A DNA stretch of 64,000 bases from Pseudomonas parafulva (lineage in GTDB: Bacteria > Pseudomonadota > Gammaproteobacteria > Pseudomonadales > Pseudomonadaceae): positions 1,302,001 to 1,366,000 of the forward strand of contig NZ_CP009747.1 of assembly GCF_000800255.1 (NCBI RefSeq), in the 5' to 3' direction. The position numbers were made by a program, and so were the translations under genes. This document shows positions 37,062 to 45,038 of this stretch, piece after piece. Every line of letters starts with the position of its first letter. Position 1 is the stretch's first letter. The notes beneath the pieces were generated by a model, which searched no databases, was not told the origin of the DNA, and was given only the letters and a program-made list of their open reading frames with translations.

Positions 37062-37829
37062 TCAGGACAGGAAACCGCCGTCGACGTTGAGGGCGGTGCC
37101 CGTGGTGTAGCTGGAGGCGTCGCTGGCCAGGTACAGCACTGCGCCGGCCATTTCGCTGGGGTCGGCAACACGCTTGAGTGGAATCTGCTGCAAGGCGGCC
37201 TTGAGGATGGCGTCGTTCTTCACCAGCGCCGAGGCGAACTTGGTGTCGGTCAGGCCCGGCAGCAGGGCGTTGCAGCGGATGCCGAACTGCGCGCATTCCT
37301 TGGCGAACACCTTGGTCATGTTGATCACCGCCGCCTTGGTCACCGAGTAGATGCCCTGGAACAGCCCGGGTGTGACGCCATTGATCGAGGCCACGTTGAT
37401 GATGCTGCCGCCGCCGTGTTCGCGCATCAGCTTGCCCGCTTCCACCGACATGAAAAAGTAGCCGCGGATATTGACGTCCACGGTCTTCTGGAAGGCGCCG
37501 GCATCGGTGTCTAGCACATTGCAGAACTGCGGGTTGGTGGCAGCGTTGTTGACCAGGATGTCCAGGCGTCCGAACTGCTCGCGGATACCGGCAAAGACCT
37601 GCTGGATCTGCTCCAGCTCGCCGATATGGCAGGCCACGGGCGTGGCCTTGCCGCCGGCCGCGATAATCGCGTCGGCGACCTGTTGGCAGCCGTCCAGTTT
37701 GCGGCTGGAAACGATCACATGGGCGCCTTGCTGGGCCAGCAAGTGGGCGATGGCCTCGCCGATGCCGCGGCTGGCGCCGGACACGAAGGCGATCTTGCCA
37801 TCGAGGTCGAACAGGGAGGTCTTGGACAT
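37062..37829 (-). CDS. Short-chain dehydrogenase/reductase
   Basis: A 255-residue classical SDR. Cofactor motif VSGASRGIGEAIAHLL, structural NNAATNP, catalytic Tyr-Lys in YSVTKAAVINMTKVF, and the C-terminal substrate/oligomer segment YLASDASSYTTGTALNVDGG. The substrate is a secondary alcohol or ketone; sequence alone cannot define it. It lies 39 bases downstream of the APH-like gene on the same strand, a pairing typical of acyl-CoA/fatty-acid or terpene degradation clusters in pseudomonads. Confidence 0.9.
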   Translation of the reverse strand: MSKTSLFDLDGKIAFVSGASRGIGEAIAHLLAQQGAHVIVSSRKLDGCQQVADAIIAAGGKATPVACHIGELEQIQQVFAGIREQFGRLDILVNNAATNPQFCNVLDTDAGAFQKTVDVNIRGYFFMSVEAGKLMREHGGGSIINVASINGVTPGLFQGIYSVTKAAVINMTKVFAKECAQFGIRCNALLPGLTDTKFASALVKNDAILKAALQQIPLKRVADPSEMAGAVLYLASDASSYTTGTALNVDGGFLS

Positions 37830-37868
37830 GCCGGGGTTCCTTGTGGTGAAGTTCAGGACCTGCGCAGT

Positions 37869-38936
37869 TCAGAGAGAAGACGCGTCGATCACCTGCAGCG
37901 CCATGTGCTCCAGCAGACGGTTCATGTGGATGAACTGGGCGAAGCGCTTGTCCTGGGTCTGGCCGTGGTGGAAACGGTAGTAGATCTGCTGGACGATGCC
38001 GGCGAGGCGGAACAGGCCATAGCAGTAGTAAAAGTCGAAATTGTCGATGCGAATGCCGGCGCGCTCGGCGTAATAGTCGACGAATTGTCTGCGCGTGAGC
38101 ATGCCGGGTGCATTGCTGGGCTGGCGGCGCATCAGTTGCACGGCGGCGGGATCGTCCGCTTCGATCCAGTAGGCCAGGCTGTTGCCCAGATCCATCAGCG
38201 GATCACCGAGGGTGGCCATCTCCCAGTCCAGTACGCCGATGATGTGCATGGGATTCTCTGCGTCGAGGATCACGTTATCGAAGCGGTAGTCGTTGTGGAT
38301 GATGCCTGGCCGTGGGTGGTCTTCAGGCATCTTCTCGCGTAGCCAGGCGACTACCGTTTCCCAAAGGGGGGCATCGGGGGTCAGGGCTTTTTCGTAGCGG
38401 CTCGCCCAGCCTTCGACCTGGCGTTGTACATAGCCGTCGGGCTTGCCCAGGTCTGCCAGCCCGCAGTGGGTGTAGTCCACCTGGTGCAGTTCGACCAGGC
38501 GATCGATGAAACTCTTGCACAGGGCTTCGGTGCGACGGGCATCGAGGCCCAACTCGGGCGGCAGGTCCGAACGCAGGATGATGCCCTTGACCCGTTCCAT
38601 CACATAGAACTCGCCGCCAATCAGCGATTCATCGGTGCAGTGCGCATAGGCTTTTGGGCAATAGGGGAAACCGGCGTGGAGCTGGTTGAGAATGCGGAAC
38701 TCGCGGCCCATGTCATGCGCCGACTTGGCCTTTTGCCCGAACGGTGGCCGGCGCAGTACCAGCTCGCGCTGAGGATAGGCAATCAGGTAAGTCAGATTGG
38801 ACGCGCCACCCGGAAACTGGCTGATGATCGGATGGCCGTCGAGGCCGGGCACATGCGCTTTGAGATACGGGTCGATGCGAGCGGCGTCGAGTTCTTCGCC
38901 GCGGCGTGCCTCGGTGGGCTGATCGGTGAGCGTCAT
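37869..38936 (-). CDS. APH-like phosphotransferase (ACAD10/11-type)
   Basis: A 355-residue kinase-fold protein. Brenner motif HNDYRFDNVI and the metal-binding DWEMATLGDP define the aminoglycoside-phosphotransferase superfamily, in the group related to the N-terminal domain of ACAD10/ACAD11 in acyl-CoA metabolism. ACAD10/11 phosphorylate 4-hydroxyacyl-CoAs in mammals, and a similar role is possible here; it is unlikely to be a resistance enzyme. AAGGAA lies upstream of the start. It forms a unit with the SDR gene. Confidence 0.85.
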   Translation of the reverse strand: MTLTDQPTEARRGEELDAARIDPYLKAHVPGLDGHPIISQFPGGASNLTYLIAYPQRELVLRRPPFGQKAKSAHDMGREFRILNQLHAGFPYCPKAYAHCTDESLIGGEFYVMERVKGIILRSDLPPELGLDARRTEALCKSFIDRLVELHQVDYTHCGLADLGKPDGYVQRQVEGWASRYEKALTPDAPLWETVVAWLREKMPEDHPRPGIIHNDYRFDNVILDAENPMHIIGVLDWEMATLGDPLMDLGNSLAYWIEADDPAAVQLMRRQPSNAPGMLTRRQFVDYYAERAGIRIDNFDFYYCYGLFRLAGIVQQIYYRFHHGQTQDKRFAQFIHMNRLLEHMALQVIDASSL

Positions 38937-39135
38937 GCCTTTTCCTTATTCCGGTTGGCAAGGATGATTGGCTAATCTAATGGCCTGGCCAGTATGGGAC
39001 AAGCGTGCCAGATGGCCTATCGACGCGGGTGTTGCCGGTCGATCACTGTCCCTGATGAACCCTGCAAAGGCGCGGGCGAAAAAAAAACCGAAGCGGCTAC
39101 AGCTTCGGTTCTTTTCGATCAGCGCGGCGCCGCAC

Positions 39136-39453
39136 TCAGGAGGGGAACAGCTCGCTCAACTTCATCGACAGCATCATGTCGCCTTCAACACGCAGCTTGC
39201 CACCCATGAAGGCCTGCATGCCGTCGGTCTCGCCGCTGACGATGCCTTTGAGGGTTTCGCTGTCCATTACCAGGGTGCAGTTGGCGTCCGGATTCTCACC
39301 TTCCTGCAGCGCGCAGGTGCCATCTTTGACGATCAGCGCGTAGTGCTTGTCTTCGTCGGTGATGTTGAAGCCGAACACCAGGTCCAGGCCGGCGGCCGCA
39401 GCTGGGTTGAACTTCTCTTGCATCTTCTTCACGGCATCGGCTACGGAGGTCAT
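39136..39453 (-). CDS. SCP2 sterol-binding domain protein
   Basis: A 105-residue single-domain SCP2 protein: MTSVADAVKKMQEKFNPAAA, DLVFGFNITDEDKHYALIVKDG, and the C-terminal FMGGKLRVEGDMMLSMKLSELF, which is the most conserved part. It binds hydrophobic ligands such as fatty acyl chains in a tunnel. Its neighbours (APH-like and SDR) are consistent with lipid or acyl-CoA metabolism. AAGGA upstream of the ATG. Confidence 0.92.
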   Translation of the reverse strand: MTSVADAVKKMQEKFNPAAAAGLDLVFGFNITDEDKHYALIVKDGTCALQEGENPDANCTLVMDSETLKGIVSGETDGMQAFMGGKLRVEGDMMLSMKLSELFPS

Positions 39454-39510
39454 TGTGCATTCCTTATTGAGGGATAGTCAGGTCCGCATAGGGACAGGAT
39501 GTGCCGGGCT

Positions 39511-40224
39511 CTAACGATAGGTGAGGAGCTCGGGTGTCTTCAGCAGCCGTACATGTGCCTGACTGTTGAAGGTGGCCAGGGTCACGTCGCTGCCACGGAA
39601 CTTCAGGTGGCTCAGCGAGGTGTTGATGATCTGCCAGTTCAGCGCGAACGCCTGGGCTGGCGGGATGCCGGTCAGCAGATGGAGCAGGGCGGCGATGGTG
39701 CCGCCAGAGGTGAAGATGGCGATGGAGTCGCCACTGCCGGCTCTGGCCAGTACGCGATCCAGACCGCCGGCGACACGATCGAGGAAGTTGCCCCAGGTTT
39801 CCAGGCCGTCGTGCGCGTCGTGCTCGTCGTCGTGCCAGCGCTGGACCATCAGTGCGAACAGGCGCTGAAACTCGGATGGGTTCTGCGCAGCATTGCGCAG
39901 CACATGCAGCGCTTCAGGCTCGTCTGGCAGCAAGGCCGGGAGCAGGGCGCGGATCACACCCTCGGCATCGAATTCATTGAATGCCGCGTCGGTCTCCAGA
40001 GCCGCGACCTGGCGTCCTGCGCCGGTCATTGCCGCCAGCGTCAGGCGTGCGGTGTCTTGCTGGCGGCGCAAGTTACCTGATAGGCAGCGGTCCAGATCCA
40101 CACCGAGCAAGCCAAGGTGATCGCCCAGCACCTGGCTTTGGCGGATGCCCACGGGCGAAAGGACGTCATAGTCGTCGGCACCGAAGGAGGCTTGGCCATG
40201 TCGGATCAGGTAGATGTCGCCCAC
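39511..40224 (-). CDS. Histidine phosphatase family protein
   Basis: A 237-residue branch-1 histidine phosphatase. The RHG motif with the phosphorylated histidine is IYLIRHGQASFG near the N-terminus; a second catalytic histidine is expected downstream, where SGDSIAIFTSGGTIAALLHLL replaces the usual VSHG with TSGG. That replacement at the second-histidine position is seen in some relatives in acyl-CoA clusters and may change activity. The start is GTG at 40224. It precedes the SCP2 gene by 57 bases on the same strand. Confidence 0.82.
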   Translation of the reverse strand: MGDIYLIRHGQASFGADDYDVLSPVGIRQSQVLGDHLGLLGVDLDRCLSGNLRRQQDTARLTLAAMTGAGRQVAALETDAAFNEFDAEGVIRALLPALLPDEPEALHVLRNAAQNPSEFQRLFALMVQRWHDDEHDAHDGLETWGNFLDRVAGGLDRVLARAGSGDSIAIFTSGGTIAALLHLLTGIPPAQAFALNWQIINTSLSHLKFRGSDVTLATFNSQAHVRLLKTPELLTYR

Positions 40225-40423
40225 TGCATTGTCCGGCTGGATGATGAAGTTGTTGCGAGGTTAGGGCGGCCTGTGAAGGCTGTCAATGGAAAAACATACA
40301 AGCGTTTGAAAAGGTTGTTTGAACTGTGTTGCCAGCATTTTCCCACGCTGGTAGCCGCCCAAGCGCACCGGTATGCTTGCAACAGTTTCGCGCCCTGGGG
40401 CGTAGGTTCATTAAGGAGTCACT

Positions 40424-41449
40424 GTGGAGTTTCTTGCCGAATACGCAAGCTTTCTCGCCAAAACGGCCACGCTGGTCATTGCCATCCTGGTCATTCTCTC
40501 GGGGATCGCCAATCTGCGCGGTAAAGGTCGGCGCAAACCGGGTGGGCAATTGCAGGTCACGCGCCTGAACACGTTCTACAAAGACTTGCGCGAGCGTTTG
40601 GAAACGGGTCTGTTCGAAAAGGCTGAGCTCAAGGCGTTGCGCAAGCAGCAGGCCAAAGCTGAAAAACAGGTCAAGAAGGGCAAGGCCAACCCGCAGGAAA
40701 AAGGCCGTGTCTATGTGCTGGATTTCGATGGCGACATCAAGGCCTCGGCGACCGAGAGCCTGCGCAATGAAATTACTGCGTTGCTCACCCTCGCCACGCC
40801 CCAGGACGAGGTCGTGTTGCGTCTTGAAAGCGGCGGTGGTCTGGTCCACAGCTACGGTCTCGCCGCTTCTCAATTGGCCCGCATCCGCCAGGCGGGCATC
40901 CCACTGACCGTCTGCATCGACAAGGTCGCTGCCAGCGGCGGTTACATGATGGCTTGTATCGGCGACAAGATCGTCAGCGCGCCCTTCGCCGTGCTCGGCT
41001 CCATCGGCGTCGTCGCCCAACTCCCCAACGTCAACCGCTTGCTCAAGAAGCATGACATCGACTTCGAAGTCCTCACCGCCGGCGAGTACAAACGTACCCT
41101 GACGGTCTTCGGTGAAAACACCGAGAAGGGACGCGAAAAGTTTCAGGAGGACCTGGATGTCACCCATCAGTTGTTCAAGGACTTCGTTGCCCGGTACCGC
41201 CCGCAGTTGCACATCGATGAGGTAGCCACCGGCGAAGTGTGGTTGGGCGTTGCCGCACTGAATCGCAAGCTGGTGGATGAGTTGAGTACCAGCGATGAGT
41301 ACCTGAGCACGCGCGCTCGGGAAGCCAACCTGTTCCACGTGCATTTTGCCGAGCGCAAGTCGCTGCAGGAGCGTATCGGTGTGGCGGCCAGCGGCGCTGT
41401 TGAGAAGGCGCTGATCGGTCTTTTGAGCAAGCTCGGCCGTCTGCGCTAA
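40424..41449 (+). CDS. sohB: Inner-membrane S49 protease SohB
   Basis: A 341-residue serine protease of the SppA family. An N-terminal membrane helix (TLVIAILVILSGIANL) anchors the protein. The catalytic serine is in DKVAASGGYMMACIGDKI, and the C-terminal part has VLGSIGVVAQLPN and LTAGEYKRTLTVFGENTEKGREK with the candidate catalytic lysine. SohB degrades membrane-released peptides. The GTG start at 40424 is supported by AAGGAG 7 bases upstream. Confidence 0.92.
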   Translation: MEFLAEYASFLAKTATLVIAILVILSGIANLRGKGRRKPGGQLQVTRLNTFYKDLRERLETGLFEKAELKALRKQQAKAEKQVKKGKANPQEKGRVYVLDFDGDIKASATESLRNEITALLTLATPQDEVVLRLESGGGLVHSYGLAASQLARIRQAGIPLTVCIDKVAASGGYMMACIGDKIVSAPFAVLGSIGVVAQLPNVNRLLKKHDIDFEVLTAGEYKRTLTVFGENTEKGREKFQEDLDVTHQLFKDFVARYRPQLHIDEVATGEVWLGVAALNRKLVDELSTSDEYLSTRAREANLFHVHFAERKSLQERIGVAASGAVEKALIGLLSKLGRLR

Positions 41450-41487
41450 CACCTTGAGCCCCTTGAAGATTTTTTTCTTTCAGGGGG

Positions 41488-41516
41488 TTGCAAGGGGCAA
41501 GGAATGCCGACATAAT
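41488..41516 (+). promoter_or_regulatory. Sigma-70 promoter of tRNA-Cys
   Basis: TTGCAA, a 17-base spacer and CATAAT, followed by a GC-rich discriminator (GGCG), about 78 bases before the mature tRNA. A good match to the vegetative consensus. Confidence 0.7.
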
Positions 41517-41593
41517 GGCGTCCATCGAAACGCAGCTTTCTTGAAAAAGTTAAGCAGTTTCAAGGAGATAGCGAAAGCTGACTCCAACTTTGA

Positions 41594-41667
41594 GGCCGAG
41601 TAGCAAAGTGGTTATGCTCCGGATTGCAAATCCGTCTACGCCGGTTCGATTCCGACCTCGGCCTCCA
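41594..41667 (+). tRNA. tRNA-Cys (GCA)
   Basis: A 74-base cloverleaf with an encoded CCA end. Acceptor GGCCGAG / CTCGGCC, anticodon loop TTGCAAA (anticodon GCA), and T-arm with GGTTCGATTCC. One base pair at the base of the anticodon stem (27-43) reads C-T, a tolerated mismatch. An intrinsic terminator follows. The 3' end is a common integration site for genomic islands, and the DNA immediately downstream is indeed atypical. Confidence 0.97.
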
Positions 41668-41674
41668 CCATTCG

Positions 41675-41710
41675 AAAGCCCCGCAGCCGTTGAGGTTGCG
41701 GGGCTTTTTT
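41675..41710 (+). terminator. Intrinsic terminator of tRNA-Cys
   Basis: Stem AAAGCCCCGCA / TGCGGGGCTTT (11 bp) and T-tract to 41710. Confidence 0.92.
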
Positions 41711-42096
41711 CATGCCTGCCGATTGTCCATTCCCGCTGCATTTGGGACAGATTTTGGAACAGGCTCGCACCTACCCCCACCTAGTGCTGTTTTATGTTGC
41801 CCGCCGAGGACCTCAATAGATCTCTGAAGCCGGGCATCACCGGAGTATGTCGATCTGCCATCGCCTCAAAGGCGGTGAATGAGCCGAAGTCCGCTGAAAG
41901 CAATCTTCAAAATACTGGTTGAATATACAGTATTGGTGTGGCATGGTTCCTTCCATCAGCGACAGGTCTGAAGTTGATGAAGCCTCGTCATCCCTGACCT
42001 TAGCGTGAAGACCTCGAGTCCCGAGCCATCGCCCATGAGCGCCATACGCCCAATACAGAGGCCTGAACTTAAATCAGCTCAGTAACGGAGTTTAAA
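41711..42096. other. tRNA-proximal spacer upstream of the propeller gene
   Basis: About 390 bases with lower GC than the surroundings. It holds a LexA-type box (41912-41933) and a leader of about 160 bases before the next gene. A 21-codon frame at 41943-42008 has no ribosome binding site and is not called. No integrase fragment or duplicated tRNA end could be demonstrated. Confidence 0.45.
41912..41933 (+). promoter_or_regulatory. LexA-type SOS box upstream of the propeller gene
   Basis: ATACTG-GTTGAATATA-CAGTAT: perfect 6-bp arms with an A/T-rich 10-base centre, the same arms as the box at 26609-26630. A possible promoter, TTCAAA (41906-41911) and CAGTAT (41928-41933) with 16-base spacing, would be occluded by LexA. 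The next start codon is 163 bases downstream. Confidence 0.7.
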
Positions 42097-43059
42097 ATGG
42101 AAAAGGCAAACTCGGCGTCTCAAACCATGCAAGATCTTTGGACTCAAGTAGAACCGGTGGCTAACACCGGCATGCTTAGGCGCGTGGTTTTTGCGGATGG
42201 CAAGTTTTATGCGGCGGGTGGCAACGGTCTTCCCACCACCACTCAGGTTATCAGCGGAAACGCGACTGGTACGGTATGGACCAAGCTCAAGGGCGCCGTC
42301 ACGTCTGATAGCGGAAAAGTTATCAACGAGCTGTACTGGAACGGTATTGGGACTACGCTTCAAGCCCTTTCTCAATCCGGCAACGTGAGCTACGGCAGCA
42401 CAGCGCGCCCTTCAAGGGATTGGACAGACCTTACGGCAACTGTACGCGCGTCCGGAGACTTATATGGCATTCTGTATTATCCGCCCATTTTGGGAACCTA
42501 CGCGACCTGGATATTGGTTGGGTCTAACGGTAAAGTCTTTTCCCGTTATGGCGATTGGTCAGGCCAAGTGGAGCGCACTACGACTTTCACGTCTAGCGAG
42601 ACTGTGTACTGCGTCAATGTCATTGGCGACTTTGTGTTGATTGCGGGATCGAGTGGGAAGCTGCTTAGCGCTACTAAGATGCCGACGAGTAATGTGCAAT
42701 CATTCTCGAGCAGAACCAGTACTTTCGGTACTAGTACCATCCTTTCCATGAAGCTTTGCAACGGAAAAATGTTTATCGTTGGCGCAGATGGCAAGATGGC
42801 ATATTCATCTAACGGAAATTACTGGACTGCTGTTGAAGATACCAGTTTCGGCGGAACCATCATCCGCGACATCGCTTACGGTAATGGCAAGTATGTAGCT
42901 GTCGGCGACGGCGGCAAGACAGCCGTTTCCGAGGATGGGATCGGCTGGGTTCAGCAAGCTAACACTTTCGCAGGAACCGATATCCGGAGCGTTGCCTACG
43001 GCAACGGTAATTTTGTAGCTGTTGGTGCAAGCGGCAAGATTGCTTACTGGACTCCGTGA
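42097..43059 (+). CDS. Predicted seven-bladed beta-propeller protein, tRNA-linked
   Basis: A 320-residue protein without signal peptide or membrane helix. I count seven repeats of about 40 residues. The last three are clear (MKLCNGKMFIVGADGKMAYS, IAYGNGKYVAVGDGGKTAVS, VAYGNGNFVAVGASGKIAYW) and four earlier ones are more diverged (from about residues 28, 75, 120 and 165). The N-terminal DLWTQVEPVANTG matches the strand missing from the last repeat, so the ring should close by a Velcro mechanism. The repeat type xYGNGxFVAVGxxGxIxxSxDGxxW is widespread in phage tail and surface proteins. CGGAG precedes the ATG, and a terminator follows the stop. Function unknown; SOS control is inferred from the LexA-type box. 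Confidence 0.75.
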   Translation: MEKANSASQTMQDLWTQVEPVANTGMLRRVVFADGKFYAAGGNGLPTTTQVISGNATGTVWTKLKGAVTSDSGKVINELYWNGIGTTLQALSQSGNVSYGSTARPSRDWTDLTATVRASGDLYGILYYPPILGTYATWILVGSNGKVFSRYGDWSGQVERTTTFTSSETVYCVNVIGDFVLIAGSSGKLLSATKMPTSNVQSFSSRTSTFGTSTILSMKLCNGKMFIVGADGKMAYSSNGNYWTAVEDTSFGGTIIRDIAYGNGKYVAVGDGGKTAVSEDGIGWVQQANTFAGTDIRSVAYGNGNFVAVGASGKIAYWTP

Positions 43060-43082
43060 TCTCCAATCTCTTTGCGTGACAG

Positions 43083-43108
43083 AGCCCAGCCGTCGCGCTG
43101 GGCTTTTT
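43083..43108 (+). terminator. Intrinsic terminator of the propeller gene
   Basis: Stem AGCCCAGC / GCTGGGCT with a 6-nt loop, followed by TTTTT, 23 bases past the stop. Indicates a monocistronic transcript. Confidence 0.9.
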
Positions 43109-43693
43109 CACTTCCCACCCACGTCTGTTGCTCACCAACATATTCACTGCCTGTCTTGATGAAAACCTGTTCGGGCGTTGTATGGGTCTGAATTCGATTC
43201 CATGCATAGAAACCACCACTTCCATAGGAAGATGGACCTATTCCATGATCTGGCTGACCAAAATCTCAAAAGCTTTACTGGCAGGTTGGCCAACCAATTT
43301 TTTGTGCAGCGACCTGTATCTGATTCTCGCTCGCAGGTTCAGAACCGACACAGCCGTAAAGCGCAACACAACTGAACACGATATTGCTGATTTTAGATGG
43401 CGTCATAGGGCTGCCCCTAGTTTCTGATCCCGCTGTGAATTGTGTCGAGGTGGTAAGCACGTACTCTTGACGCAAGTTTTAGTCAAGCGTCCGTGTAGCT
43501 CTACTCAACGCTAATCCTATGGACGACCGGAAATTTGCGGAAAAACCCCAGAGCTCGAACTTTAGTGTATTGTGTGATTGGAGATCGAGTCGGTTCGACG
43601 GTGGAGCCAGTGGGTGATCCATTCTCGCGAACAACTCAACAGCAGGCGCGCCTGTGAGACGGATAGCAGGCATTGATTAGAAATGGAGTTGCA
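43109..43693. other. Low-GC region without a confident gene
   Basis: About 585 bases of reduced GC. On the minus strand 43275-43406 encodes a possible 43-residue lipoprotein (MTPSKISNIVFSCVALYGC, lipobox-like LYGC) with AGGGGC upstream; it may be real or the truncated N-terminus of a lost gene. Nothing else in the region has a ribosome binding site or a recognisable family. Confidence 0.4.
43275..43406 (-). CDS. Possible 43-residue lipoprotein (uncertain)
   Basis: MTPSKISNIVFSCVALYGC is followed by VGSEPASENQIQVAAQKIG and a short end. The first 20 residues look like a lipoprotein signal, with Cys at 19. It is very short for a lipoprotein and could be a remnant of a longer gene, since the protein stops soon after the start of the mature part. 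No matching downstream frame was found. Confidence 0.3.
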   Translation of the reverse strand: MTPSKISNIVFSCVALYGCVGSEPASENQIQVAAQKIGWPTCQ

Positions 43694-44008
43694 GTGTTAA
43701 AAGCATGCGGTGTTTATGGACTTGGAATCTGCTTGGCAGGGATGGGTGCAATGGCCAAGGCCGAGGAGCGCCCACTGCATTGTGGCTCGGCAGCTACGAT
43801 TACCAAGATTGATGGTGTCCTGGTAGTGCAGACATCAGACGGGCAGAAATTGACTTCAGTAGGCGAACATTTCCGCTACTTCCCCGAACGCGTGCTAAGG
43901 ATCGAACGTCAATTCAACGACGGTTCAACCCTTTATATAAACGTCGCGCCGTCCGAATTAGCCTTCCAAAAGGCCGGCGGACCGATTGAGAAGTGTACAG
44001 GCTCTTGA
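43694..44008 (+). CDS. Small exported protein with two cysteines
   Basis: A 104-residue predicted periplasmic protein. The start is GTG at 43694, with GGAG 5 bases upstream; earlier in-frame codons lack a site. The signal peptide (LKACGVYGLGICLAGMGAMAKA) is cleaved near AKA-EE. The mature protein is beta-rich (ITKIDGVLVVQTSDGQKLTS) with Cys in LHCGSA and near the end in IEKCTGS, probably a disulfide. GC is below the genome average. No family recognised. Confidence 0.55.
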   Translation: MLKACGVYGLGICLAGMGAMAKAEERPLHCGSAATITKIDGVLVVQTSDGQKLTSVGEHFRYFPERVLRIERQFNDGSTLYINVAPSELAFQKAGGPIEKCTGS

Positions 44009-44115
44009 TGAGGCTTGTGTAAGGGTGTGAAGGACTCCCCGTAACGCTGCCCTCTATCGCATTGCTTTGGCGCAATGGGGTGCTGTCTATCAAGGCTGGG
44101 CAGCATTGGCGTCTT

Positions 44116-44799
44116 TCAAATCTTCTTGCGTGCAAGCCACTGATTGACCGGCTTGCAGTCGTATACCGAAGCCTCGAAGACGCCCCCATACCATTCCACC
44201 CTATCGTCATGGTCAGGATGAGCAGGATTGGCCATGGCGTCGAGGAAGTCCTGATAGCCAGGCGCTCCACCGACATCTTCCGGTGGGCAAGCATTCTCTC
44301 CCTCGATGCAATAATGCTCCTGAGGTGCCGAGATCATCGGCAAGCGCTTTTCAACCGTGATTCGGTGTTCCCAGCTATCACCGAAATCGTAAAGATACCC
44401 AAACCTCTTTTTGCCCTGTAGGGCATTGACCAGTGTCTTGCGCGTTTCTGAGTTCACCGGCGCCCCCCAATCATCGGAGCTGGGAGTGCCATATTTCTCA
44501 CCGGCAATATCGAATTCGTGCAGATGGCTGTCAGTCCAGCCCATCACGGCTTGGATCACCCGGTGCAGTTTGCCCAACGTGATGGTTTCAGGAACCAGAA
44601 AGCGACGCCAGATCGTAGGCTCGATGTCGTTCAGTTCGATGTGCAGTAGCAGAAGTTCAGCCGGAGCTTTCGGTCGCCTTGCGGTGGCATCCATTGATCT
44701 AGCAGCCTTGTCATCATGAGTGTGGGTGAGAAGAGTCCGCTCCTGATCGCCATGATCAACCGTTGAGCTTCGCATCTCGCCGCTTATCTGGTGGTGCAT
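44116..44799 (-). CDS. pRiA4b ORF-3 family protein
   Basis: A 227-residue protein containing the plasmid pRiA4b ORF-3 domain: LLLHIELNDIEPTIWRRFLVP, LHRVIQAVMGWTDSHLHEFDI, YLYDFGDSWEHRITVEKRLP and CPPEDVGGAPGYQDFLDAMA. This domain is common on plasmids, islands and IS1096-like elements, with no established activity. The N-terminal 40 residues are variable. Start at ATG 44799, with GGAGG upstream; an internal Met (MDATARR) is a possible alternative. It starts 3 bases after the upstream gene stop, so the two are likely coupled. Confidence 0.82.
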   Translation of the reverse strand: MHHQISGEMRSSTVDHGDQERTLLTHTHDDKAARSMDATARRPKAPAELLLLHIELNDIEPTIWRRFLVPETITLGKLHRVIQAVMGWTDSHLHEFDIAGEKYGTPSSDDWGAPVNSETRKTLVNALQGKKRFGYLYDFGDSWEHRITVEKRLPMISAPQEHYCIEGENACPPEDVGGAPGYQDFLDAMANPAHPDHDDRVEWYGGVFEASVYDCKPVNQWLARKKI

Positions 44800-44801
44800 G
44801 C

Positions 44802-45038
44802 CTATCCCTCCGGCAGCCCGACACCGCAAATGAACGTATCACTTCCAAGCCGATGCGAACCATATTCCACCACGTAGCCAGTGCCTCGCCGCTGCGCCTC
44901 TGCCTGGGCGGTTGACCGATCGGCGTACACGTCAACGAAATGCCAGGGATGTCGGTCCTTCAGAACCCCCCACCCCAGCACACATCCCTTTCTGGCAGGA
45001 TCGGCAGGTAGGTTTCTTGCCAGGCTGCGAATACTCAT
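44802..45038 (-). CDS. Small hypothetical protein coupled to the pRiA4b ORF-3 gene
   Basis: A 78-residue protein starting MSIRSLARNLPADPARKGCV, with AGGA upstream. Middle segment WGVLKDRHPWHFVDVYADRSTAQAEAQRRG suggests a small alpha/beta fold; C-terminal strand SDTFICGVGLPEG. Its stop lies just before the start of the next gene, so both are probably co-transcribed. No family assigned. Confidence 0.5.
   Translation of the reverse strand: MSIRSLARNLPADPARKGCVLGWGVLKDRHPWHFVDVYADRSTAQAEAQRRGTGYVVEYGSHRLGSDTFICGVGLPEG

Noticed and set aside
41943..42008. 21-codon leader peptide between the LexA-type box and the propeller gene
   Set aside because: No ribosome binding site and no distinctive composition; it could be chance.
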